Origin: Treponema saccharophilum DSM 2985
GTDB taxonomy: Bacteria > Spirochaetota > Spirochaetia > Treponematales > Treponemataceae
Length of the DNA: 64,000 nucleotides
Direction of reading: 5' to 3'
Assembly (NCBI RefSeq): GCF_000255555.1
Contig: NZ_AGRW01000054.1
Coordinates: forward strand, 186,001-250,000
Position numbers and translations under genes: made by a program. Shown in pieces: positions 16,048-24,268 of the stretch. The notes under the pieces are model-generated. The model worked only from the letters and a program-made list of their open reading frames with translations, was not told the origin of the DNA and searched no databases. Numbering within the stretch: position 1 is the stretch's first letter; each line of letters opens with the position of its first letter.

Positions 16048-17098
16048 CCAGCGAGTCGTCGCGAGGACCGTGTTCGGAGGGAGCGAGGTCTGCCCGAACG
16101 TGCGCATGGATGCCGCCGTAATCCTCATAAACGGAAGCTGGAGCCCGAGCCGGATGAAGACGCTCGACATGCTCCTCGACTGCGGGTTCAAGTCCGTCGT
16201 TTCCGTGGAGCGGAATCCGGAGAACTACAACATCGAAGACATCTCGCACCGCTTCCCGTCCGTCAAGTTCATAATACCGCTCGAGCGCGTGACGGACGGC
16301 GATTTGGTGAACATGGCGATGCAGGAAGTGGAGGGGGAGTACGCGCTTGTGCTCCGCGACTCAATCGACATATTCGCGAACATACTGACGCCGAAGCTCT
16401 TTTCGAAGATTACCGAGGGAAAGCCGTTCTGCGTGTGCCCCTGGCTCAAGCTTCAGGACGGCGTGTCGTTCCCCGTCGTCTTCAGCCCGTCGTCCGACGG
16501 CTCCGTTTTCCGCGTGGACTCGTCGACGAAGATTACCGACGGAATAAACAACCTCTATCCGTTCGACGGAATCGCGCTTTTCAACAGGAGCAAGTTCATC
16601 GCGCTGGGCGGCTACGACTACACGATAGTTCCCGCGTACTGGCAGAACCTCGACTTGTCGTTCCGCGCGTGGCTGTGGGGCGAGAAGATAGTCCTCTCGT
16701 CGTTCCTCACGATGAGCTACGGCGCGGACCGGGCGGAGGAGGACACGACGGCGAGCCAGTATTCGAACAGGTTCTACCTCAAGAACCTCGTGCCGAAATT
16801 CGTGCGCGACCACGCGGAGATTCCCTGGTCGTCGTTCCTGCTGTTCCTGCCGCGCTCGTCGTGCGGGTTCTTCGAGGCGCTGGGGCAGTTCCGCGACGCG
16901 CGCCGGTGGGTGCGGGAGAACCAGTACCGTTTCCGGCTCGATGCCGTTTCGCTCGTCGAGGGATGGGGCGAGGAGGAGGAGAAGGCGAACGCGCAGAGCG
17001 TTGCCGCGATGCTCCGCGCCGTCGAGAACGTCCAGGCGGCAGAGGAACGCAAGAATGACGGCGGAATTCCCGCCGAGAAAGATAAAAAGGAAAAATAG
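16022..17098 (+). CDS. Glycosyltransferase family 2-like protein
   Basis: A 358-residue probable GT-A glycosyltransferase. Seen are an N-terminal nucleotide-binding type region, a DXD-like LVLRDSIDI stretch (about 118-126), and a later FIALGGYDY ... LDLSFRAW segment typical of GT2 acceptor loops. The C-terminal 60 residues are charged and rich in Glu, Lys and Ala. The ATG at 16022 follows GGGGGGTGC and overlaps the spiro-SPASM gene, so the two are probably translated together. Donor and acceptor are unknown; context suggests an envelope or flagellar glycan. Confidence 0.72.
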   Translation: MNTIPSIFNQRVVARTVFGGSEVCPNVRMDAAVILINGSWSPSRMKTLDMLLDCGFKSVVSVERNPENYNIEDISHRFPSVKFIIPLERVTDGDLVNMAMQEVEGEYALVLRDSIDIFANILTPKLFSKITEGKPFCVCPWLKLQDGVSFPVVFSPSSDGSVFRVDSSTKITDGINNLYPFDGIALFNRSKFIALGGYDYTIVPAYWQNLDLSFRAWLWGEKIVLSSFLTMSYGADRAEEDTTASQYSNRFYLKNLVPKFVRDHAEIPWSSFLLFLPRSSCGFFEALGQFRDARRWVRENQYRFRLDAVSLVEGWGEEEEKANAQSVAAMLRAVENVQAAEERKNDGGIPAEKDKKEK

Positions 17099-17107
17099 GA
17101 TTTTGAT

Positions 17108-19645
17108 ATGAAGACAATACTTGCGGCGCAGTGCCGGCTTTCATCGACGAGGCTTCCGAGAAAAGCCCTCCTACCGCTCGGCGGAAAGACAGTCCTTGAC
17201 TGGAGCCTTGCCTCCATGAGGAAAGTTCCCGCGGACGCGTATTTCGTTGCGACAGATGCCGAGTCCGCGGACGAGCTCCGCCCGATATGCAGGCGGAACG
17301 GCTTCGAGGTTTTCGTCGGCCCGCTTGAGGACGTCCTCGAAAGGTACTGCCTGCTGATAGAGGAGACGGGCGCCGATGCCGTCATTCGCGCGACGTGCGA
17401 CAACCCGTTCCTCTTCCACGAGGCGGCGTCCGCCCTCGTCGAGCAGTTCTGGAGGCGGAACGAGACGGGAAAGGTCGATTACATAACGTGGACGGGGCTT
17501 CCCCACGGAAGCGGCGTCGAGATGTTCGGGGCGAAGGCGCTCCTTGAGGCGCGGCTCGGGACTTCGGAGCCGTACGACCACGAGCACGTCGGCCCCGCGC
17601 TCTATAACCACCCCGACAAATTCGTGAGCGTGATGCTTCCCGCCCCCGCGGAATGGAATTTCCCGTCTCTCAGGACGACAATCGACACGCAGCCGGATTA
17701 CAGGCGCGCCCTTGCCGCCGTCAGGAAGATTTCCGGGGGAACGTCCCGCGTCGAGGAGCCGTATTCGTGCGCGCAGATTGTTGAGGCTTTCTCCGACCGT
17801 TCCGTCACGTCGCCGGTTCTCTGCGTCCCGTGCGTTTCCCGCGGCAACGGTACGGGGCATCTCCGCCGCTGCCTTTCCGTTGCCGTGTCGATATGCGCCG
17901 ACGTCTACATTCCCAACGACGCGGGGCTTGAGGAAATCGACGAGCTTTTGTCCGAGGCGGAGGGCGACGGGTTCTGCGAGTGGCAGATTGTGCGCCATCT
18001 TCCCGATGCGGGCGGATACTCGCTCATCCTTACGGACGCGTTCTCGATTGAGCGGGAATTCGCGCGCAGGCTTGCGGAAATCGCGCCGGTCGTCGCCGTT
18101 GACGAAGGGTCGTCGAACACCGATTTCTGCGACTTCCTCCTCGACATAATCCCGTCGTACGGTATTTCCCGTCCGGCGAACGTGAGCGACCCGCTTTTCG
18201 TGACGCTCCCGCACAACAGGAGGAGCGCGCCGCGTCCCGCGAAGATAGCGGACATAAAGAAGATTCTCGTCACTGTCGGCGGGGAGGATCCTGCCGACCT
18301 CGTCGTTCCCGCGGCGATTGCGTTCGCCTCGCTCGACCAGAAGCGGTTCGGGGAGCGGCTCGTCACGGCAATCGTCCAGAATCCCGAGGAGGCTTCCGGG
18401 CGCGTCCCCGAGAAAATCCGCGGCCTGATAGAATTCATAAAGCCCGTCCATAATCTCCGCGAGAAGCTTTCCGCCTACGATTTGGTCGTCTCCCATTACG
18501 GGTTCACGGCTTTCGAGGCGCTTGCCGCGGGATGCGGCGTCGTCCTTCTCGGAACGTCGTCCCTCCACATAAAGCTCGCCGAGAAATACAAATTCCGCTG
18601 CCTTCCCGCCTACATGCTCTCCGCGGCCGGGGCGGAGGACGCGCTTTCGGACATTGCCTCGCTCTATCCGTCGTCTCCTCTTTACGACGGAGAGAGCGAC
18701 TCGTCGAAGGCGAATCCTGCGTGCAAGGACCTCGGCTCTTTCGTGTCGAGCCTGTCGAAGGGAAGGCGTTTCCCGTGCCCGGTTTGCCAGTCGCATCACG
18801 GCGTTTACGACGACCCCGTCATCGCGCGGACTTCGCGCCACACGTTCAGGCGGTGCCACAACTGCGGGATGCTCTACATGTCGTGGACGTTCGATTCCGA
18901 GGACACGAAGTACGACGAGACCTATTTCTTCGAAAGCTACAAGAACCAGTACGGGAAGACGTACCTCGACGATTTCTCGCAGATAAAGTCGCAGTGCGTG
19001 AGGCGGACGACGTTCGTCGACATGATTTACCGGAAATCGCACCGGAAGATTGTGACGCCCACTGTCCTCGACATCGGATGCGCGTTCGGGCCGTACCTGG
19101 ACGCCGCGGACGATTCGGGCTGGCAGGTTTTCGGGACGGACGCGTCGAAGGAGGCTGTCGATTACGTTCAGAACACGCTCCATTATCCGGCTGTCGTGTC
19201 CCGCTTCCCCGCGTTCGATCCCGTCGCCGCTTTCGGGGTCAAGCAGTTCGATTCCGTGACTATGTGGTATGTCATCGAGCATTTCCAGAATCTCGATACT
19301 GTCCTCCGCGCTGTTTCGAAAATTCTCAAGGTGGGCGGCGTGTTCGCGTTCTCGACGCCCTCCGCATCGGGCGTTTCGGGGCGGTTCAACACGCAGGGGT
19401 TCTTCGACAATTCCCCCGCCGACCACTACACTTTGTGGGAGCCGTCGCGCGCGGCGTCAATCCTCAAGCGATACGGCTTTCGGCTCGTGAAAACATCGTC
19501 GACGGGGCATCATCCCGAGCGGTTCCCGTCGTTCCGCTCCGGCGTGAGGCGCGGGCTGAAATGGAAGTTTTACGGGCTTATGAGCCACCTTCTCTCGCTC
19601 GGGGACACGTTCGAAGTCTACTGCGTGAAGGAGAAGGACATCTGA
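17108..19645 (+). CDS. Three-domain fusion: SpsF-like cytidylyltransferase, SpsG/PseG-like, methyltransferase
   Basis: The 845 residues form three modules. Residues 1-230 are SpsF/NeuA-type cytidylyltransferase (AAQCRLSSTRLPRKAL at 6-21, ATCDNP at 95-100), which makes CMP-activated acidic sugars. Residues ~240-535 are SpsG/PseG-like (GTGHLRRCL at 248-256, SHYGFTAFEALAAG at 462-475), related to the UDP-sugar hydrolase of pseudaminic acid synthesis. Residues ~555-845 are a C-x2-C/C-x2-C zinc ribbon (C557, C560, C583, C586) and a SAM methyltransferase (VLDIGCAFG at 653-661). The fusion is continuous in frame. It lies 9 nt after the GT2-like gene and before an ATP-grasp gene. Exact sugar unknown. 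Confidence 0.85.
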   Translation: MKTILAAQCRLSSTRLPRKALLPLGGKTVLDWSLASMRKVPADAYFVATDAESADELRPICRRNGFEVFVGPLEDVLERYCLLIEETGADAVIRATCDNPFLFHEAASALVEQFWRRNETGKVDYITWTGLPHGSGVEMFGAKALLEARLGTSEPYDHEHVGPALYNHPDKFVSVMLPAPAEWNFPSLRTTIDTQPDYRRALAAVRKISGGTSRVEEPYSCAQIVEAFSDRSVTSPVLCVPCVSRGNGTGHLRRCLSVAVSICADVYIPNDAGLEEIDELLSEAEGDGFCEWQIVRHLPDAGGYSLILTDAFSIEREFARRLAEIAPVVAVDEGSSNTDFCDFLLDIIPSYGISRPANVSDPLFVTLPHNRRSAPRPAKIADIKKILVTVGGEDPADLVVPAAIAFASLDQKRFGERLVTAIVQNPEEASGRVPEKIRGLIEFIKPVHNLREKLSAYDLVVSHYGFTAFEALAAGCGVVLLGTSSLHIKLAEKYKFRCLPAYMLSAAGAEDALSDIASLYPSSPLYDGESDSSKANPACKDLGSFVSSLSKGRRFPCPVCQSHHGVYDDPVIARTSRHTFRRCHNCGMLYMSWTFDSEDTKYDETYFFESYKNQYGKTYLDDFSQIKSQCVRRTTFVDMIYRKSHRKIVTPTVLDIGCAFGPYLDAADDSGWQVFGTDASKEAVDYVQNTLHYPAVVSRFPAFDPVAAFGVKQFDSVTMWYVIEHFQNLDTVLRAVSKILKVGGVFAFSTPSASGVSGRFNTQGFFDNSPADHYTLWEPSRAASILKRYGFRLVKTSSTGHHPERFPSFRSGVRRGLKWKFYGLMSHLLSLGDTFEVYCVKEKDI

Positions 19646-19722
19646 CGTTTTTGCTCTCCCGGGAAACAGGGAGCGATTTCTTGGACAGCGGGATTCGTAT
19701 GCCCGCATAACGGAGAATTTAA

Positions 19723-21345
19723 ATGAAGAAAATACTTATACTCGGCGCGGGCCTTATGCAGAAGCCCGCAATCCTCGCGGCAAAAAGCCTCGGGCTGTCG
19801 TCTGTCGTCGTCGACGGGAATCCTTCGGCGGTCTGCGTACCTCTCGCGGATGAATTCGTCCACGTCGACCTCAAGGACAGGGCTGCGCTTCTGGAGCTTG
19901 CCCGCACGATTGGCTCCGACCTCGCGGGCGTCTTCACCGCGGGTACCGATTTTTCGGCGTCCGTCGCCTATGTCGCGGAGAATATGGGGCTTCCGTCGCA
20001 CAGCTTCCAGTCATGCCTCAACGCGAGCGACAAAGTCCGCATGCGCGGATGCTTCGAGCGAGCGCGCGTTCCGTGCCCGTCGTTCCGGGAGGTCGTCCGC
20101 TCGCAGATTGGAGAGCTTGAGAAGGAAGTCGTTTCGGGTGCCGTCCGCTTCCCGAAAGTCGTCAAGCCGTGCGACAACATGGGCGGCCGCGGCTGCCGTC
20201 TGGTGAGGAGCGCGGAGGAATTCCTTCCCGCCGTCGAGGAGTCCGTGAGAAATTCGCGCACTTCGAGGGCCATTTTTGAGGATTACATGGACGGCGCCGA
20301 ATTCTCCATAGATTCCATCGTGTACAACGGCACGCTTACGATAACGGGTTTTGCGGACAGGCACATATTCTATCCGCCGTATTTCATCGAGATGGGGCAT
20401 TCCCTCCCGTCGGAGGTCGATTCCCGCATAAAGAACGAGCTTATAGCGACTTTTGCGCTCGGCATAAAGGCGCTCGGCCTTACGTGCGGCGTCGCGAAGG
20501 CGGACATCAAGTACACGAAGGACGGCCCGATGATAGGAGAGATTGCGGCGCGCCTTTCGGGCGGGTACATGAGCGGCTGGACGTTCCCGTACTCGAGCGG
20601 CATGAACCTGACCGAGGAGGCGATGAAAATCGCGGCGGGGCTCAAGCCCGATTACGTCCTGGCGAACAGGAAGAGCCTTCCGTGGGAACCGCACGATTCC
20701 GTAAAAGATATGGAGCAGCCGTTCGAGCTTTTCGAGATAAGGAGCAGCCTCGTGAGCGCGGAGCGCGCCTGGGTTTCGATTCCGGGCGTTGTCCGCGAGG
20801 TGTGCGGGCTTGACGACGCTTCCGGAATTTACGGCGTCAAGGATGTCCTTCCGCGCGTGAAAAGCGGCGACAGGGTCGATTTCCCGAGGAACAACGTCGA
20901 GAAATGCGGGAACATAATAGCAGTCGCGCTGGACAGGAGGACGGCTTACCGTTCCGCGGAGGATGCGGTGTCGTCGATAACGCTCCGGCTCGAGCCCCGC
21001 AACGAGGCGACGGACAAATTCCTTTCCGGCGGGTGCGAGAAGGACGAGGCCGGATTCCCCGTCCCCGCGTTCACCCTTCCGCAGCCGGCGGAGGACGTGC
21101 GGAAGTCGTTCGCTTATTCGCGGACGATTCCCGCGGGAAAGCCCGTCCGCCCGCTTCTTCCCGAGCCGCTTGAGGCGCTTGCCGGTTCCCTCCGCGACTG
21201 GAACCACTGCACGCTTTCCTTCACGCTCGAGAAATTCGACAGGCTGTGCCCGAACCATCCGGAGCTTGACGGGGCAGGGTTCTGGAACGCAGTCCTCCGG
21301 GGCGGTATCCAGGGCGCGCTCTATTTTGCGGACTGCCGGAAATGA
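19723..21345 (+). CDS. ATP-grasp carboxylate-amine/thiol ligase-like protein
   Basis: ATP-grasp enzymes join a carboxylate to an amine or thiol through an acyl-phosphate. The 540 residues have a Rossmann-like start (KKILILGAGLMQKPAIL), a central ATP-binding part (FPKVVKPCDNMGGRG, EDYMDGAEFSIDS), a Mg-binding EIAARLSGGY motif (about 274-283) and an extra C-terminal domain of ~190 residues with no assigned match. GGAG precedes the ATG. It closes the spiro-SPASM/GT2/SpsF-SpsG cluster; the amidase start follows within 26 nt, so all may share a transcript. The substrate is unknown; amidating or peptidylating the cluster's sugar is a guess. Confidence 0.82.
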   Translation: MKKILILGAGLMQKPAILAAKSLGLSSVVVDGNPSAVCVPLADEFVHVDLKDRAALLELARTIGSDLAGVFTAGTDFSASVAYVAENMGLPSHSFQSCLNASDKVRMRGCFERARVPCPSFREVVRSQIGELEKEVVSGAVRFPKVVKPCDNMGGRGCRLVRSAEEFLPAVEESVRNSRTSRAIFEDYMDGAEFSIDSIVYNGTLTITGFADRHIFYPPYFIEMGHSLPSEVDSRIKNELIATFALGIKALGLTCGVAKADIKYTKDGPMIGEIAARLSGGYMSGWTFPYSSGMNLTEEAMKIAAGLKPDYVLANRKSLPWEPHDSVKDMEQPFELFEIRSSLVSAERAWVSIPGVVREVCGLDDASGIYGVKDVLPRVKSGDRVDFPRNNVEKCGNIIAVALDRRTAYRSAEDAVSSITLRLEPRNEATDKFLSGGCEKDEAGFPVPAFTLPQPAEDVRKSFAYSRTIPAGKPVRPLLPEPLEALAGSLRDWNHCTLSFTLEKFDRLCPNHPELDGAGFWNAVLRGGIQGALYFADCRK

Positions 21346-21370
21346 GGGCGCCTTTCATGGAGGTTCGGGA

Positions 21371-22414
21371 ATGAGGAGGTTTTTTTCTTTTTTTGTTGCG
21401 CTCCTCGCAAATGCGTTCGCGGTCGCTTCGAACGCGTCCAACGTCAGCTCGATAAATTTGCTTTCCGAATCGCAGAAGCTCGGGTTCTCCGTGCAGTGGG
21501 ATTCCCTTTCCGCGAGCGGGATTATCGAGCGGGCGGGGCATCGCGTCTCGTTCCGCGCGGACGACCCGTTCGTCCTTCAGGATTGCAGGAAAATGGAGCT
21601 TTCCGATGCCCCCGAGATTCGCGACGGTGTTCTCTACGTCTCCCAGCGCTTTATCGACAGCGTGAGCCGGTTCCTGCGGGATTCTGCGTACGGGGAAAAT
21701 TCGTTCCGCGTCAAGGCGATTCTGATTGACCCGGGGCACGGCGGAAAAGACCCCGGCGCGATGGCGACCCACAAGTCCGGAAGCGGAAAAATCCAGATTC
21801 TTGAGAAGGACGTGAATCTACGCGCAAGCCTGCTCCTTTACGAGAAGCTGAAGGCTGCCTATCCCGACAAGCAGATTCTCCTGACGCGCCGGAAAGACAT
21901 CGACCTTCCGCTCGACAAGCGTACCGAAATCGCGAATTCGATAAAGCTCAGCGAGAACGAGGCGGCGATATTCGTCTCCGTCCATTCGAATTCGAGCCCG
22001 GACAAGCGCGCCAGCGGGTATGAGGTATGGTATCTCGATCCCGCGTACCGGCGCACCGTCCTTGAGAAGGGCGCGGAGTCCGACAGCGCGCTCTACAATA
22101 TCGTGAACGCGATGATGGAAGAGGAATTCACGATGGAGAGCATGATTATATCGAAGCTCATAATAGATGGAATCCAGGCTCAGGTCGGGACGGAGGCGAA
22201 CCTGCGCGGCATAAAATCCGAGGAATGGTACGTCGTCAGGAATTCGAACATGCCGGCCGTTCTCATAGAGCTCGGGTTCGTGTCGAACGAGGACGAGGCG
22301 AGGAAGCTTCTGGACGATGATTACTTGAAGAAGCTTTCCCTGGGCATATATAATGGGCTCAGCGCGTTCGTCACTCATTTCGAGCGTTCCCACGGTTTTA
22401 CCGAGATGAATTGA
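21371..22414 (+). CDS. N-acetylmuramoyl-L-alanine amidase (Amidase_3)
   Basis: A zinc amidase that cleaves the peptide from muramic acid in the periplasm. The 347 residues have a signal peptide (MRRFFSFFVALLANAFAVAS), a ~90-residue N-terminal region, and the catalytic domain. Its ligands and catalytic residues are H123 (IDPGHGGKDPGA), E145, H205 (VSVHSNSS) and E300 (VLIELGF). The start at 21371 is set by GGAGG 8 nt upstream; longer in-frame readings overlap the ATP-grasp gene. The order amidase-GerMN-flaA, as I recall it, is also found in Treponema pallidum. Confidence 0.93.
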   Translation: MRRFFSFFVALLANAFAVASNASNVSSINLLSESQKLGFSVQWDSLSASGIIERAGHRVSFRADDPFVLQDCRKMELSDAPEIRDGVLYVSQRFIDSVSRFLRDSAYGENSFRVKAILIDPGHGGKDPGAMATHKSGSGKIQILEKDVNLRASLLLYEKLKAAYPDKQILLTRRKDIDLPLDKRTEIANSIKLSENEAAIFVSVHSNSSPDKRASGYEVWYLDPAYRRTVLEKGAESDSALYNIVNAMMEEEFTMESMIISKLIIDGIQAQVGTEANLRGIKSEEWYVVRNSNMPAVLIELGFVSNEDEARKLLDDDYLKKLSLGIYNGLSAFVTHFERSHGFTEMN

Positions 22415-22431
22415 GCGCGATATTCTTTGTT

Positions 22432-22887
22432 ATGGTGTTGAAAATGCTTGATGTCAGGAAAATAGCAGGCGCGTTTTTTGCCGCATCGCTCGCGCTTGCC
22501 TTGTCGGGCTGCTCCGGCGGTTCCGAATATACGATGCTTTTCCCCGAAATCGGTGTCGGCGACAAGAAGGAAATCATCAGGAAGGAAAAGCGCCGCCTCC
22601 CCAAGGAGCCTTCGCAGGGCGTGATTGCCATGTTCGTCGAGGAGCTTGTCCTCGGACCGCAGACTCCGCGTCTCCGCCCGCTTTTTTCGAGGGGCACCCA
22701 TGTTGAATTCTGCTTCATGGGCGGCAACGATTTGTATGTCGATATTTCCCGCGATGCCCTTTTTGAGCTGTCCGACGCCGTCGACATACAGGGCGGCATC
22801 TCTCTTTTCGAGGAAAACATACGGAAAAACTTTAAAAATATAGAAAATATTGTGTTATTTATCGATGGCAGGGTTGTTAATGAATAG
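22432..22887 (+). CDS. GerMN-domain lipoprotein
   Basis: A small (151 residues) predicted lipoprotein with an N-terminal hydrophobic stretch and lipobox LALSGC (Cys27). The remainder resembles a GerMN domain (PSQGVIAMFVEELVLGP, DLYVDISRDALF, ENIVLFIDGR), a fold linked to cell-wall or spore-envelope proteins. Starts at ATG 22432 or 22444 are both possible, neither with a strong ribosome-binding site. It follows the amidase by 17 nt and precedes the separate flaA promoter. Confidence 0.8.
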   Translation: MVLKMLDVRKIAGAFFAASLALALSGCSGGSEYTMLFPEIGVGDKKEIIRKEKRRLPKEPSQGVIAMFVEELVLGPQTPRLRPLFSRGTHVEFCFMGGNDLYVDISRDALFELSDAVDIQGGISLFEENIRKNFKNIENIVLFIDGRVVNE

Positions 22888-22907
22888 CACTTTTTTCAGA
22901 AAAAAAG

Positions 22908-22936
22908 TTGACAAAACAATTGTCTTATTAGATACT
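22908..22936 (+). promoter_or_regulatory. Strong sigma-70 promoter of flaA
   Basis: TTGACA (22908-22913, perfect) and GATACT (22931-22936) are exactly 17 bp apart. Just upstream lie a T6 and an A7 tract that also form an inverted repeat, consistent with an UP element. The leader is about 37 nt and has AAAGGAG before the ATG. Confidence 0.8.
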
Positions 22937-22979
22937 TAAAAGCACAAGGCTACATCAATCGAATTTAAAGGAGCTTCGA

Positions 22980-24104
22980 ATGAAGAAAACTTTAGTTTTA
23001 TCAGCAGCAGCGATGATGCTCGTTGGAGCAAATTCTTTCGCTAAAGAGTCAACTCTTATTGACTTCTCTTTGTTGGATGCTGACATCACTGTCAAGATGT
23101 CTGAGAACGACCAGGGAGACAAGCCGAATGAGAACAAGCGCACTGTAATGGATTACAGCATTGCCGCTGGTGCAACTTATGATCAGGCGCAGAGGGATCT
23201 TATGAAGACCTCTCTCTACGTGGAAGAGTGGGAGATTGAGCTCAACAGTTCTGCTCGCAACGTCAACAGCTTGGCTCTTTCTCAGGTCAAGGCTGCTCCT
23301 GTTCGCGAGAATGCGAAGGTTCCGTTCGCTGGCCAGAAGGTTATGGGCGTTCGCGTCCTTTTCCCGGCTGTTGCGGCGAATGCAAACGCGGTTATCAAAC
23401 CGCCGTTCGATATCCCGGCTTACGAGCCCCTCTCTACAGCTGACGACACAGGTGCTCGCCAGCCGCAGACTGACGAGGAGAAGGCTTCTGGCCGCACGCT
23501 CTTCGAGGCTGATTCTGATGATACACCCGCTTACGGTGTCGTCAAGAACGTCGGAACAATCAAATCTATCGCCGTTACGACGATGGGTATGAACTTCCCG
23601 CACAAACTCTATGTTCTCCTTGGAGATACTGATGGAAATCATCGCCGCTATCTCATGGGCAACCTTGAGTTCGATGGTTGGAAGACTCTTACTTGGAACA
23701 ACCCTGACTACATCTCAGAGGTTCGCACTCGCGAGATTCGCGTGTTCCCGATTTATCCGCGCGGACTTCCGTTCGTGAAGTTCGAGGGATTCCAGGTTGC
23801 TCGCGATGCTCTCCACGCTGGTGATGACTTCATCGGTTACTTCAAAGATGTCAAAATCATCTACGACAAAGCTGAGCTCACGACAGAGCGCGACATCGCT
23901 GACGAGGATCTTTGGGGTATCGTTACCCGCAAGGAGAAGGCTCGCCAGAATGCTGAGATGACACGCTTCGGCAACAAGCAGGTTTCTCGCTACATCGAGA
24001 GGTCTAAGATGGCTACTGAGGATGCGTTCTCATCAAGCCTCGTTGAGGGTTCTGATTCAAATGCTCAGTCAAACGGCGGAGCAACGGAAGCTGATGCGAA
24101 ATAA
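22980..24104 (+). CDS. flaA: Periplasmic flagellar filament outer layer (sheath) protein FlaA
   Basis: FlaA coats the FlaB core of the spirochaete periplasmic flagellum. The 374 residues have a signal peptide (MKKTLVLSAAAMMLVGANSFA, cleavage after A21), as expected for Sec export rather than flagellar type III export. A conserved FlaA body follows (ESTLIDFSLLDADI, then KNVGTIKSIAVTTMGMNFPH, YVLLGDTDGNHRRYLMG, FVKFEGFQVARDAL). The Ser/Asn/Glu-rich tail is low in complexity. Codon use is shifted toward GCT, CGC and AAG compared with neighbours, as in highly expressed genes. It is monocistronic, with its own promoter and terminator. Confidence 0.95.
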   Translation: MKKTLVLSAAAMMLVGANSFAKESTLIDFSLLDADITVKMSENDQGDKPNENKRTVMDYSIAAGATYDQAQRDLMKTSLYVEEWEIELNSSARNVNSLALSQVKAAPVRENAKVPFAGQKVMGVRVLFPAVAANANAVIKPPFDIPAYEPLSTADDTGARQPQTDEEKASGRTLFEADSDDTPAYGVVKNVGTIKSIAVTTMGMNFPHKLYVLLGDTDGNHRRYLMGNLEFDGWKTLTWNNPDYISEVRTREIRVFPIYPRGLPFVKFEGFQVARDALHAGDDFIGYFKDVKIIYDKAELTTERDIADEDLWGIVTRKEKARQNAEMTRFGNKQVSRYIERSKMATEDAFSSSLVEGSDSNAQSNGGATEADAK

Positions 24105-24131
24105 GTTCTGATGTTTTAATCGATTGAACTG

Positions 24132-24173
24132 AAAATGGGTTCCATGCAGTTTTGTGTGGAGCCCATTTTTTTT
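24132..24173 (+). terminator. Intrinsic terminator of flaA
   Basis: The 13-bp stem AAAATGGGTTCCA / TGGAGCCCATTTT (one G-T pair) is followed by a run of eight T. Confidence 0.85.
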
Positions 24174-24182
24174 CTCGTAAAA

Positions 24183-24211
24183 TTGATTTTCACAAAATAC
24201 AGTGCTACCAT
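24183..24211 (+). promoter_or_regulatory. Predicted promoter of the alarmone synthetase-dinG operon
   Basis: TTGATT (24183-24188) and TACCAT (24206-24211) are 17 bp apart, directly after the flaA terminator. The AT-rich leader is about 50 nt and ends in AAGGAA. Confidence 0.4.
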
Positions 24212-24268
24212 TATTTATGGCGTTTTTGCTTATGTTGAAAATGCACAATTATCAAACAAGGAAATGAA

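Noticed and set aside
17171-19426. A 751-codon open frame on the minus strand
   Set aside because: It lies wholly antisense to the SpsF-SpsG-methyltransferase gene, is rich in Arg, Glu and Val as expected from reversed GC-rich codons, has no ribosome-binding site and matches no family.
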